Positions 1-12,301 of a stretch of DNA of 64,000 nt are shown piece by piece. The notes beneath the pieces are model-generated. The model was not told the DNA's origin. It did no database searches and saw nothing but the letters and a program-made list of their open reading frames with translations. Each line of letters begins with the position of its first letter. Within the stretch, counting starts at the first letter, position 1. The stretch is taken from positions 9,095,501 to 9,159,500 of the forward strand of contig NC_016458.1 of assembly GCF_000226115.1 (NCBI RefSeq), written 5' to 3'. This stretch comes from Thermothielavioides terrestris NRRL 8126 (lineage: Eukaryota; Ascomycota; Sordariomycetes; Sordariales; Chaetomiaceae). The position numbers were made by a program, and so were the translations under genes.

Positions 1-3000
1 TCTATAAAGGTATATACCTATTTCTTAAGAAGGTGCCTAGCTATATAGAGAAAGGATCCTTCTTAATATATAGCCCTAGAGAGAAAGAAAATAAGGACCT
101 TAAGCAATTGGAAAATTAGGAGGATTGCTTTAAGCGCTAAACTAGTTATAAGGAGGGAGCTAGAATTAGCTAATCCTACTTTAAATATAAGCTAAGTATA
201 TCTATAGCTCCTAGTACCTCTATAAAGTCCTTAAATATATTAAGGAAGTGCTATACCTACGATCACTTCTATCTAACTAAGCGATACTACTATTTGAACT
301 CTAAGAGTATATCGCCTAGGTAGGAACCTAGAGAATATATTAAGGCTTATATAGAGGCTAATTTAAAAGTTGATTCAACTTTGTAAGTAAAGGCTAATAG
401 GCTTTAGATAAAGAGGTCTAGAAGTAGCTTTGCTAACGACGTAAAGAGCGATATAGGCGAAGATCCGCTATTATATTGACTAGTTAACTATTTTAAAAGA
501 GCTATAGCTATACTCTCGACGAAGGAGCCTAAGGTCCCTAAAGTGGATATAGTAGATGCCAATGCCTCTAAAGAGGGTACTGCTCCTAAAGAGAGTACTA
601 CCTAGGAAGAGGGTAATGCCTTCGAAGTAGGTATTGCCTCTGAAGTAGGTATTGCCCCTAATATAGGCAACGCCTTCGATATAGGTACTAATATTATAGT
701 AATATTTAGCTATTAGTATATTGTAAGAACATAGTAGTAGAGAGCTATAGGCAAATATATAGCGAGCTTCGCTATAATCCTAGTTGTATTCTAGATAGGC
801 TAAAGATATCTCCTAATCAACTTAGTAATCCTAGATTTAAGGTCAACTATTTATATTACTAACTATCTAAGTAGGTTCAAAAGGCCTTCTAAGTTAGCTA
901 TACCTAATGACTATATTTAGGCAAGTAAGTACCCTATTTAGATTAAAGGATATAGCAAGATAGATGTTAAACTATAGAACGATAAAGGTATTATAGTCTT
1001 TACGCTATACAATGTAGTTTACTACCTAACCTTCGTATATAACATTGTATTGTTAAAGTAGCTTAATCAATAAGGGATCTAGTAGGATAATAGGCTAGAG
1101 AGTATATTGAACTACCTACTTAGGCGCTAAGATTATATACTCCTTAGATATATTATAAAGAAGCTTTAACAATATATCCTTGAATATATACTCGAAAACT
1201 ATACGCCTATAGCCTTTGCCGTTTAAACGAAGAGGCTTGATCGCTAGGCTCGCTATATAGAGAGTGTAGTAGATACTATAACTTAGTATCTACGCCTTAG
1301 CTATATAGGCCTAAGGGCCCTTGAACACTTTGTTAATTATTTGCGAGGAGAGCGTATTAAAGGTGTACCAATGTTCGAATATAATAGCTATAGCCTTGGC
1401 AAGTCAAAACGTAGGCCTAATCGTATTCCTAGGCCATTGAACTATAGCCTAGGCGATAGGATCGCCCTAGATCTATACCCTTTCTAGGAAAGCTAATAGC
1501 GCTTTAAATATCTACTATTGGCGATAGATCGCTATTTAGGTATAATATAGGACTACTATCTATATAACTGCGAGGCGCTAGGTATCCTAGTAGCTATTAA
1601 ACACTTTGCTATACTACTTGAAAGGCAGTATCAGCTATATATTAAGGTCTTAGAGTATAACAACGAATTTATATAGGCGAACGCTATCACTACCTAGGCA
1701 AAGAGACAAGGTATCCAAATAGAGCTTTCAATGCCTAATACGCTTATATAGAATAGAAGCGCTAAATGCTTAGAGGGTATAATTAAGGAGAAGGCTAGAA
1801 CAATAGCCATTAGTATATAGTTGTTAGGGTAACTATAGCTAGAAGTTATAAGGGCTATAGTATATCTCTATAATAGGATACTATCCTTAATAATAGAGTA
1901 GATAACGCTACTAGATCGCTTTTACACCTTTCTTACTAAGAGAGATAGCCTAAGAGCCTTAGAGTATAAGCTATACTAAGGGCATTTAAAGGTCTATAGT
2001 TATAAAGTATTTACTATAATAGATATTGCTAAGAAAAAAGAAAGGCGCTTTAAATAGTTCTAACTAAGAGCTTAGATTAGCAACCTTATAGGATATAATT
2101 CTTGAATTTTATACTATATCTAGAACCTAGCTACTAACTAAGTAGTATATATATATAATATAATCTTTAATAAGAAGTAGATATACCTAGGCGATCTAAA
2201 GCTAGTAGTATAGGACATTCTCTAAATAGACCTCAAAGAGCTAAAGTACTAGCTTAATACTAAAGGCGCTAATAATGCTAATTAACTAGATAATAGCGAT
2301 ATTATATCTATAGCTAAAGAAGAGGATATAATAGAGGCGTTTAGTATATCTTTAACAACCTTTAAAGAACTAGAAGAGAGCCTAGCTACTACTAAAGAAG
2401 TGTTAGATACTATTATAGTAAAAGGCAACGCCATAGGCACCTTCCTAGAGTTCTAATATCTAACTCCTCTACCTACTTCGCTAAGCGCCTTAATCGTAGT
2501 TATCTTCCTAGGCTTATATTCACTTAGAGCCTTTAAAGGAGCGTTCTAGCTATAGGAGGCTACTTTCAATATAGAAATATTAGGCCCTAGAGCTACTAAA
2601 CGTAGATTTTTAAGGAGGGTCCTCTATATAAAAGAAGAGAGAGAAGAACTTGTCTAAAAGAGTAAAAAGAAGGCTAAGAAGGTAGTTAGTACTATTAAAA
2701 AGGAAGATAGTAGTGCTAAAAGAATCTCCTAAAAAGAAGTTGATCGCCTATAGAAAGAAGGTAAGCTTAGATCTATCTACTAGTCGATACTCTCGCCTAT
2801 ACCTCAATAGTACTTTAAATTTAAAGATTACCTACTAGGCTAGCTATTTCTAGAGGTAGAATATAATTATCTTCGAAGCTATAAAGTAATAGGCTTCTAA
2901 GAAGAGATTCGCTATTATAATAAGGAGATCTAAAGCAAGTAGATCCTAGATTATATATAGGTATACGTTTATAAGTTTAATAAGAGTAGACACTTTATTA

Positions 3001-3022
3001 AATATAAGGTAAGGCTTATAGT
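1..3022 (+). mobile_element. Left part of a RIP-degraded Ty1/Copia retrotransposon
   Basis: The stretch is AT-rich and full of TAG/TAA stops, yet conceptual translation reading through them gives Copia order: a gag-like start, a decayed protease near 812-866 (ILDLRST where LDSGAS is usual), an integrase with its pre-integrase region around 1300-2000, and the N-terminal edge of reverse transcriptase up to 3022 (KYKVRLIV, matching the family YKARLVA motif). The stops sit where Gln (CAA/CAG) or Trp (TGG) would be expected, as CpA-to-TpA mutation on both strands predicts. The 5' LTR lies outside the window. The element is interrupted at 3022/3023 by the Gypsy element and resumes at 10341. It is not functional. 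Confidence 0.8.
3018..3022. repeat. Target-site duplication (left copy, ATAGT)
   Basis: ATAGT directly precedes the 5' LTR and is repeated directly after the 3' LTR at 10341-10345. Five bp is the usual duplication made by Gypsy-type integrases, so it independently fixes both ends of the insertion. Confidence 0.9.
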
Positions 3023-3408
3023 TGTGACAGCATAGCACGCTGACCACCGTCATATGACTCGTATACGGACCTGTCACGTGACTATATACTCACGTGACCT
3101 CCTAAGTTGGTAGATTTATAGGATTCGAGTCGACTTCCGGATTAGGAAGGAGGGGTTGACTTACCAATAAGGAAAAACGCGCTAATAAGGCAAACCACGT
3201 CTTACTCCGCAATATATAGACTTTGTAGCCCTACTACAAATTGCAACCCTACTATAAATTGTCTATACGTACTACCTAAGGTATTTGAACACAGTTTTCC
3301 ACCTATATATTGATAGTTTTCCTCTCTCTCCTTAGACTTAAAGTCTTCGTTAATAGAGGATCAATTTAGCTACGAGTCATCCAGTACTTGTTTTACTTTA
3401 CTATGATA
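3023..3408 (+). repeat. 5' LTR of the Gypsy element
   Basis: It starts TGTGACAGCATAGCACGC and ends TGATA, which aligns with TGACA at the end of the other LTR, so the original termini were TG...CA. It is the same length as the 3' LTR. By hand alignment they differ at about 45 positions, all transitions, with no indel. Confidence 0.9.
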
Positions 3409-3699
3409 TTACTTCAAGTCTGACCACTATAGGCCTACGAAGGCGATATAATATCTAATATAGTCTTTCCTAATAGGACTAGTTTAGTTAGCTAGGGAAC
3501 CTAAATCTCCGATAAAACCTTCGACTTACTAACAGTGTAGTACGATAGGTTGGCTAGGAACTAATTGGTACTGAGGACAAACCATCAAATGTACAATAGG
3601 TTGCTAATAGTGAAGCAACCTCTAATCGACTAGCGACAAGCAGTATAATTACCTCGTCGAGGCGATTCAACTCTATTAATCGATAGAAGAAGTCCCAAA

Positions 3700-5290
3700 A
3701 GAGGTACAATACCGATAATGGCTCGTGAGATAAAGAATATAGGTTATACTCCTAAGCCTACTAAATAGGGCTAGAACACCTAGAAGATTGATCCGATAGA
3801 TCTCTATAAGTTTAACGTAGAAGATAACCAAGGTACCTAAATTCGATTAAAGATTAGCGATTTAACTCCGTTTAGCTCTTAAACCTAAATAACCGCCGAC
3901 TTGATTAAAGAATATAAACTTATAAATCTTGTTCCTAAGTTTTTTAATCGAATTAGCTAGATTAAGCATTTAGCTAAGGAATAGAAGATAGATTTAATTA
4001 AATGCTATCTAAAGCTTAAGAACAAGTATATTGCTATTGCCTATTTCCTTTAGGATAATAAATCGATTACTCCTAAGGAGATCTAGCTATTGAGTATCAA
4101 ATAGATCGATTAGTTGTAAGGCGATAATCTTATTAAGATGATTCGATCAATTATTATATAGCATAATATAGTAATTGGATAGGCTATAGCCCTATAAGTC
4201 ACCTATAATACACTAGCTAATTCGATAGTAGTGCTATTTACAAGGGTTTAGTAGTTTAAGTAAGAACAAGGCAATATCTCTAACCCTAAAGAACTTTCTA
4301 CTTTATATACCTAAGTCGAAGTACTCTTATACGATAAGATAGCATTAGAAGACGAGAGGATAGAACTCCTTAAAAAGATTACTAATATAGTCGATCTATA
4401 GGGCTAAGCTATATCCTCGACCTAAATCGAATTGACGTAAACCGAGATATATACAAAGTTATATAACCCCGATTGTCCAATCCCGATAACTGAAAAGACT
4501 CCTAAATTTACGACCTATATAAAAACTATAAAGATTGCTAACCCTAAGAAGTTTATCGATAGTAAAGACCTAAAGTATTTAGTCTAAAAGGTAGCTATAC
4601 TTCGGAAGATTAAAGGAAACTATAAATTGTTTCTAATAGAGGACTCGAAATTCAGATATACAATGTCCTTTATCGATAGCAAAGTAATAGAGGCTTTTAT
4701 ACCTTACCTTAAGGAGGATATAATAGAGCTAATCACTAATTTTAACGAGTTATTCGACTTCCTAGATAGATTTTATACCGATCTTACCAAACTCCATTGT
4801 ATAAAGAACGATTTTATAGTCTTAAAGATAAGATCTATACCCTACTACGAGTTCCTTACTAAGTTTGTCTACCTTACTACTAAGTCTAAAAAACCTAAAG
4901 ACGAGTAGAAAGAAGAATTCTATACTCAACTCTCTTAAAGCCTATATTTCTAAATAGTAAAAGACCTAGTCGATCTAAATATTAGCTTTAACGACTTTAT
5001 TCGCCTTAGACACTAGTTCTCTTTACTCTAGGAGATAGCTAAGAAAGATTAGAAGGATAGAAAATCTAGTTTACTAAGATTTAGACAACTAAACGGAGGA
5101 ACAGCTCCTATAAAGAAGAAAGAAAAGACCCTTTAGCTAGATAGTTCTAGTAGAGGCAAGGCTAAATCGGGATCTTCTAGGCTCTTTTAGAAGGAGTATA
5201 ATACTCTAAAAAAGGAGGGTAAGTACTTCTATTGCTAGGAGACTAGTTATATAAAGGCGTAATGCCTAAAACGTATTATAGCTATAATTA
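3700..5290 (+). pseudogene. Gypsy gag remnant
   Basis: Read-through translation gives a hydrophilic gag-like protein. The only longer uninterrupted stretch is about 93 codons (4627-4908). Near 5218-5275 there is a decayed CCHC zinc knuckle, where the frame reads KYFYC, then a stop, then ETSYIKA and a further Cys. The gag frame is offset by -1 from the downstream pol frame. Boundaries are approximate. Confidence 0.65.
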
Positions 5291-5479
5291 AGAAGATAGA
5301 GGTAGACCTAGAGAAAATGACGAACTCGATTAAAGAAAATAAGACTAAGACTATTAAATTAGAAAACTAAGAGCCCTAAGGAAAGTAGACTCTAGCTTAG
5401 GGCTAGATATTAGGTTAACGATTACCTAGATAGACCTTTAGTAGTTTATAGGCAGTCGAAGCCTCTCCTTCCCCTATAT

Positions 5480-8400
5480 ATTAGCTATTAATAGAATTGA
5501 CATTACTATCACTATACTCGTTGACTCTAAAGTAAACGGATATACCTTCCTTAATCGAACCTATATAAAGCGAATCACTAAGAAACTTAACGTTGAAAAG
5601 ATATTATTCGAGACTCCGATCTCTATAAAAGACTTCTAAGGCCAATATATAGACCCTATCGACTTAATCCTAAGACTCGACCTCTAAATTGATAGAAGAA
5701 TATAGAAGGACACTCTATTCTTAGCCCTCGATATAGGGAAGGAGTATTAGCTATTACTAGGCCAATAGTAGCTCGTTTACTATAATATTCTATTAGATAT
5801 TCGTTAATATCGACTAATCTAGTTTAAAGACAAACTATATAATCTAGAATAGAATTATATCCTTAAGATTCTTTACAACTTCCTTATTTCTAAAGTACTA
5901 AACCCTAAACACTAAAAGGATATTAAATAGAGAGACTAAGCGATAAAGCGTTAAAATTAACGTTAGAAGGCTTAACAATAGCTATAAATATTAAAGTATA
6001 GAGAAATACTCTTTAAACCTTTACCTAATAAATCTTACTAATTGGTATAACCTACTAAAGATCTAAGAATATATCGATCAATATAACCTAAGACAAGCCT
6101 AGGATTATACTAATCGATATAACTTAAAGTCTCTAAAACGTATACTATTAAGAGCAATCTTATTGAACCTCTTAAGAAACCCCCTTAGAAGGTATCGTTC
6201 AAAGGTATATAGGACAATAGCCTCCGGAAGATGGACTAGGCATTGAAGGGAAAGGAATTTATCTCCCTAAGAACCTATACTCGACCTATAACACCTAAAA
6301 AAGAGGAGGAATAGGCCGCCTCCTAAACAGAAGAGGGTAAGCGACTATAGATTCTAGAAAACCTAATTAAAGCTATAGTTATCTCTACTATAGCCTTTGA
6401 CAAAATGTTCCTTAAGGGAAATCGACAAGGGAATTCTATACTAGGGTTCATTATAATCGTTTAGATTAATCGAGCTATCGAGGCTAAGAAGACTAGTAAA
6501 CTCCCTAACGACAAGGATAAAAAGGTCTAAGCCTAAGTCAAAGAAGCGATTACAAAGTACCTTTACTTTACTAAATTTACTAATATATTTTTGAAAAAGG
6601 AATTTAACGAGATACTACTAAGGTATAAATACGACTATAAGATTAAACTTACTAGACTACTACCTTAGCGAGTAAGCCCCCTATACTCTTATACCCTTGA
6701 CTAGCTAAAGACTATAAAAAAGTACTTAGTTAAAAACCTATAGAAAGGTTTTATCGAGCTAAGTACTACCTTATATAGCTCCCTTATACTCTTCGCTATT
6801 AAAGGAGATAGGACCTAGAGATTTTATATCGACTACTAAGCTTTGAATAAGGTTACCGTCAAGGACCGCTATCCACTACCCTATATTGACGAAACCTTAT
6901 AACAACTAGGAAATACTAAAATCTTTACTAAGATCGATATCCAATAAGCTTTCTATCGAATCCGACTTGCCCTTAGAAGTAAAGACCTAACAACTTTTTA
7001 AACCTAATATAGTCAATTCTACTATAAAGTCCTACCGTTTAGCCTATACAATAGACCTACTACCTTCTAACGATTCGTCAATTCCTAGTTCTTCGAATAC
7101 CTCGATATATTTATAATCGCCTATATTGATGACCTAATTATCTACTCTTAAAACAAGGAAAAGCACTATAAATATATACGACTTATCCTCTAGAAGCTAT
7201 ATAAAGTAGGTCTCTAGGTAGACATTAAGAACTATAAATTCTATACCACTGAAACTAAGTTCCTTAGGTTCATCGTTAGTACTAAAGGCGTCTAAATAGA
7301 CCTAAAGAAGATCGAGACAATAGTTTCTTAAGACTAACCTACTACTATATAAGGAGTATAAGCCTTTCTTAGATTCTATAACTTTTACCGCTAATTTGTC
7401 TATAAGCATAGAAGGATTATATGTCCTCTATAACGCCTAATCGTTAAAGGAAAACCGTTTAAATGGACTAAAGAGTATAAGGAAGCCTTCTAAGAACTTA
7501 AAAGGCAAATGACCAACACCCTACTCTTTAAACACTACGATCCTACTAGAGAAAGCTAAATTAAAGTTGATATATCTAGTAGAGTCGTAGCTAGAGTCTT
7601 CTAGTAGAAATACAACGATAGTTAGTACCCTATCGCGTTCTTCTTAAGAACGATATCTAGACTAGAAAGCAATTACCCTATCTACAACAAGGAGCTCCTT
7701 ACTATTGTATATACTATTGAAAAATAGTACCCAATGCTATTTAGCCTCTAATAGTAGTTCGACATCTTATCCAACTACTATACATTGCAATACTTTATAT
7801 AAAAGAGGCTACTCAATATACGACAAGCCAAATAGGCTAAGCTCCTCTCTACCTTAGATTTTCAAATCGTCTATCAACCTAGTAAGCAGAACGCCATTGC
7901 CGATGCTCTATCCTACAAGGCCAAGGAGCTCACTACCTAGAAGGAAGTCTAAGAAGTTTACTATATCTAGACAGTCCTCCCTAAGAGCAAGCTAGACCTA
8001 TAGATCCTAGAGGAGCTAGAGTTGCCGCCTAAGGAGCTCACTAAATATAATTTATAGTATATAATCTATTAAATCGAAGCCAACGAATCCGAGCTATCTT
8101 ACCTACGACGACTTAAAGAATATAAACTAGTAGACGTTATCCTTAAAGCGAACTAGGAGAGCGAAGCCCTAGAGAGTTTTTAGGAGCTCGCCTACTAGAA
8201 TGATACTAACTAGACCCTAAGCGACAATAGCCTTCTACTAAAGGGAAGGAGGCTAATAATTCTATTAGATAGTTACCTATAAATCTACCTATTAGCTAAG
8301 ATCTATAACTAGATCTCTATAGCCTATCTAGGTAGGAATAAGATATAAAAGTTGGTCTAGAGACAATACTTCTAGCTAAGGTAAATAGGAGACATTGATA

Positions 8401-9950
8401 GGTTTATTAAGAATTATGAAACCTACCGACGTTCCTATATACCTTGCGATAAGCTACTAGGCCTCTTTAAGCCCTTAGAAGTCTTTACAAGACCTTGGCA
8501 ATATGTTACTATAGACTTCTATACAATGCTCTAAAATAAGTTGGGCTATAACTAAGTCTTCGTCGTAGTAGATCGCCTAGGGAAGCGTAGCTACTTACTC
8601 CCCTACTATAAGACTACTATTGCTAAAGAGATAGTACAACTCTATTACTAATATATTTAGTATACCTATAGAGCCCTAGAATCGATCACTTTAGACTAAG
8701 GCCCTTAGTTTATCTTAGTATTCTAGGATAAGTTCTATAAGATCTTTAGAATTAATCTACACCTCTCTTCTTTAGAGTACCCCTAGATAGATAGGTAGAC
8801 TGAAATTATAAATTAATACTTCGACTAGCGTCTATACTCCTTTGTTAACTATTTCTAAGACAATTGGTTAGAATTACTATCTATAATAAATTTTACTTAA
8901 GTTATTTTACTCTACTTATCTACTAGCTTTGCCCTATTCGAGGTCGAGACTAGTATACTCCTCTAGATAACCTATAATTAGTAGAAGTATATTTAAGAAT
9001 TCAATAGCGCTAAAGATAAGTTTAATTGTACTAAAGTGTAGAAGATACTCTCTAGAATCAATTCTATTATCTAATTTGCTAGGGAAAGTATATAGAAAGC
9101 CTAGGAAGCTTAAAAGTAGTAAACAAATAAGTATTAGTAGCTAGAAGAATTTAAAGTTAGTCAAGAGGTCTATATTACAAAGGGCCATTAGTAGACGAAC
9201 CGACTAAGCGACAAGCTCAACTACCTAGTCGCTAGGCCTTTTCCAATTATCGCTAAGAAGGGTTATTCTTATAAGCTAAAGCTACCTAAGACCTAGAAGA
9301 TATACCTAGTATTTACCCTAGATCGACTCTAAAGGGTATCGAATAACCTGTTACTAGGTCAGGAGCCCTAGCCTAAGCTACCGATTAAGGTGGATAGCGA
9401 ATTAGAATAATAAGTCGAAAAGATTCTTATTTCCTAAATATTCAAAGGGAAACTCTAGTATTACGCTTAATAGATCGGTTGGGGCAAGGACCCTAAATAG
9501 TACAACGCTACTAATTTTAAGAATATACTATACCGCCTTTGGGAGTTCTACGAGGAATTCCCCTATATAGCTAGACCACTTTGGCGATTGCTACAATAGC
9601 TAAAAGCTTATAAAGAGGATTACTTCGATAATAAATACCTAGATAATAACCTACTAGTACCTAAAGGACAATGTAATCCAACTCGATCTAAGAGACGTTG
9701 TATATACGTATAAACCTACTATAAGGTCGTAGGATAACATTTTATCCTAGCTCCCTCGTATACCCATTGGCCTAGATATAGCATCTTATATAGCTTAGTA
9801 GGCTATAAGGCAGATTTCTAAGTCCTATAGAACTCAATTGTATAAACTTTATAAAAAATAGGCTCGTAAGCCAACTCTTCTAATTACCAATAGCTAGCGG
9901 AGGACTACAACGTATTTGTCGTATAAGTACGACGCTTTTTCAAGAGGGGG
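5480..9950 (+). pseudogene. Gypsy pol remnant (PR-RT-RNase H-INT-chromodomain)
   Basis: In one frame, reading through stops, the domains run in order. Protease is at about 5500-5640 (LVDSKV in place of the DS/TG active site). Reverse transcriptase is at about 6600-7270, with an intact YIDD catalytic box at 7122-7133. RNase H is at about 7440-7910. Integrase is at about 8310-9100, with zinc-binding remnants near 8320-8460 and DDE-core motifs IDFY, DQGPQF and the Glu of RQTEIIN. A chromodomain is at about 9390-9560 (VEKIL...GKLQY). About 130 residues of unassigned sequence follow the chromodomain. Numerous TAG/TAA codons make it inactive. Confidence 0.85.
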
Positions 9951-9954
9951 GTGA

Positions 9955-10340
9955 TATAATAGTATAGCACGCTAACTACCGTTATATAACTCGTATACGG
10001 ACCTGTCACGTGACTATATACTTATATAACCTCCTAAGTTGGTGGATTTACAGGATTCGAGTCGACTTCCAGATTAGGAAGGAGGGGTTGACTTACTAAT
10101 AAGGAAAAACGCGCTAATAAGGCGAACCGCGTCTTACCCTGTAATATATAGACTTTGTAGCCCTACTACAAATTGCAACCCTACTGCAAATTGTCTATAT
10201 ACACCACCTAAGGTATTTGAGCATAGTTTTCCACCTATATGTTGATAGTTTTCCTCTCTCTCCTCAGACTTGAAGTCTTCGTCAATGGAGGATCAATTCA
10301 GTTGCGAGTCATCTAGCACTTGTTTTGCCTTGCCGTGACA
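9955..10340 (+). repeat. 3' LTR of the Gypsy element
   Basis: It is 386 bp and ends GCCGTGACA. Its first bases (TATAATAGTATAGCACGC) are a transition-mutated form of the 5' LTR start. The polypurine tract AAGAGGGGGGTGA (9942-9954) abuts it. It is flanked on the right by ATAGT. Some sites are better preserved here and others in the 5' LTR, so the two copies were mutated independently. Confidence 0.9.
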
Positions 10341-10345
10341 ATAGT
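10341..10345. repeat. Target-site duplication (right copy, ATAGT)
   Basis: It is the match to 3018-3022 and belongs to the interrupted Copia reverse-transcriptase sequence. Confidence 0.9.
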
Positions 10346-12130
10346 ATATAGCGATTAGTAAAAGAAGAGGTTTACTAAGAAGAACTATATAGCTATATTT
10401 ACTATATAATCCTTTAGAATAGTGCTCGCTACTATAGCGAGGTTTGACTTAGAACTAAAGTAATTCGATATAGTCAATGCCTTTATTAACGTAAAGATTG
10501 ATAAGGATATCTATATAGAGATGCTATATAGCTATTATAAGCTAAGAACTATTCTAAAGCTAAAGAAGGTACTCTATAGTCTATAGAAGTCTCCTCTCCT
10601 TTAGCAATAAGAGTTGATAGCTATTCTAAGGAACCTAGGGTTCTAGGCTATACTATAAGAGCCTTATAGTATAATAAACAAAGGTATTATTATCTTCTTC
10701 TATATAGATAATATTGTCTTCGCCTACTATAAGAAGGATCAATACTAAGCTAATAAAGTGATTAGCTAGCTATAAGAAAAGTATAAACTTATAGAAAGAG
10801 ATAACCTCTTATAGTTCCTAGGTATAGAGATTTATTATAATTATAAAAGGCGTTTAATTTAACTTAGCTAGATAGCGTATATCGAGAAGATTGTAAAGTT
10901 AGCCTAGGAAGAAGAAGAGCTAAAGACTTTAATAGCTAAGGGCGAATTACTCCTATATAACGATATTGCTAGCTATAGCTCTATTAGGCTTTATTAAAGG
11001 AATGTTGGCTTAATCCTATATATAGCTATTAATATACGCCTAGACATTGCCTTTATAGCCTTTAAGCTTATATAGTTTAATTAGAACCTAGGACTAGAAT
11101 ACTATTATATAGCTAATCAAGTGTTATAATACCTTTATCAAATAAAGTTCTAGGCCCTTTAGCTAGGAGGAGGAGATATCCTAATTATAGTTAGCGATAC
11201 TAGCTTCGTCGACAATAGTATCGATTGTAAGAGCTTATAAGGTTATACTATTATCCTATTTAGAAGGCTAATCGCCTAGTAAGCTAGTAAATAGGATATA
11301 GTAACTATATCGACTATAGAAGTAGAGTTGTTAGTACTTATATAGGTAGTAAAAGAAGGTATATTCCTTTAACGCTTATTAGAGATATTAAAGATCTATC
11401 TAAATAATAAGATCCTATCGATCTAATACAATAATAAATAGACAATCTAGCTAATTAACGCTAAGATGCCTATACTATAGACGAAGCTAAAATATATCGA
11501 TATTTATAACTACTAGCTATATTAAGAAGCCTAGAATAAGAAAGTTAATATAGATTATATACCTTTAAACTAGATATTAGCCAATAGCCTAACAAAGGTA
11601 CTAGAACTAGAGTTCTATAGGAAGTTTATAGAAATACTTAATCTAGTAGATATCTAGGCCTTTATTAAGATCTATATCTACTAAGGGGTATAGAAGGAAG
11701 AAATATAGGGCTAGAAGAAGGCTTTAACTAAATAGAGGGTTTAGTTTACAATATAATATATAAGATTAAGAAGGGTAGGTATATAAGACTTAGTAGATTA
11801 GAGCGATAGTAGAAGGATCTCAATACTATAGAATTATTAGATTAGGAAGGACATAGTATTAGGAATAGCTTTATAGATTACTAGATTTGGTAGATTAGAG
11901 CCGGAGGCTCGACCTAGAGAGGTATATTAGAACTAGCCTAGCCTAGGGTAGCGGGCCAGCCTACCGAGATTAGGATCTACCGGCTTGATGCCCAACTGCC
12001 GCCCAAGACTAGGCTCCTAATCAGGAGAACTCTCCTATAATACAACATCCTCAACACCACGATTGATCCCAGTTATATACATTGCTTATATTGTGATAGC
12101 TTCATCTTCCTGAGCCTATATAGCGGTTCC
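10341..12130 (+). mobile_element. Right part of the RIP-degraded Copia element (RT, RNase H, probable 3' LTR)
   Basis: From 10341 the Copia reverse transcriptase continues (LDLEL..., then FINV and DIYIEM, matching the family AFLNG and DIYMEQP signatures). The catalytic YVDD box reads YIDN at 10701-10712, so the second Asp is lost, consistent with a G-to-A transition. RNase H follows at about 11190-11360 (DTSFVDN, then TIEVELLVLIQVVKE). Coding similarity ends near 11710. The remaining roughly 400 bp grade from AT-rich to balanced composition and are probably the 3' LTR. Its ends cannot be fixed without the partner LTR. Confidence 0.72.
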
Positions 12131-12301
12131 AACAAGTGGACTCATCATCAGGGGTGAGTCCCGTTGCCGTGCTGCCGTCGTCCAGTCCCAATAACCCGGC
12201 GTCAGACTGTTGGAGCGTACCCGCCTGCAGCAACCTTAAACCCGACCCTAAACTGGTCAGCATCCCCGAGGCAGTTTGGGTCCTAGAAGACGGCCGCCGG
12301 C

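Larger units (their letters stand above)
3023..10340 (+). mobile_element. Complete, dead Ty3/Gypsy LTR retrotransposon (7,318 bp), nested in Copia
   Basis: Both LTRs (386 bp each), the flanking ATAGT duplication, a purine-rich tract before the 3' LTR and an ordered gag-protease-RT-RNase H-integrase-chromodomain array are visible. The chromodomain places it with chromoviruses. Coding capacity is destroyed by many TAG/TAA codons. CpG-containing triplets such as CGA and TCG remain common while CpA and TpG are depleted, which is the RIP preference and not general CpG deamination. The element inserted within a codon of the Copia reverse transcriptase: removing it together with one ATAGT copy rejoins the Copia frame. 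Confidence 0.92.
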
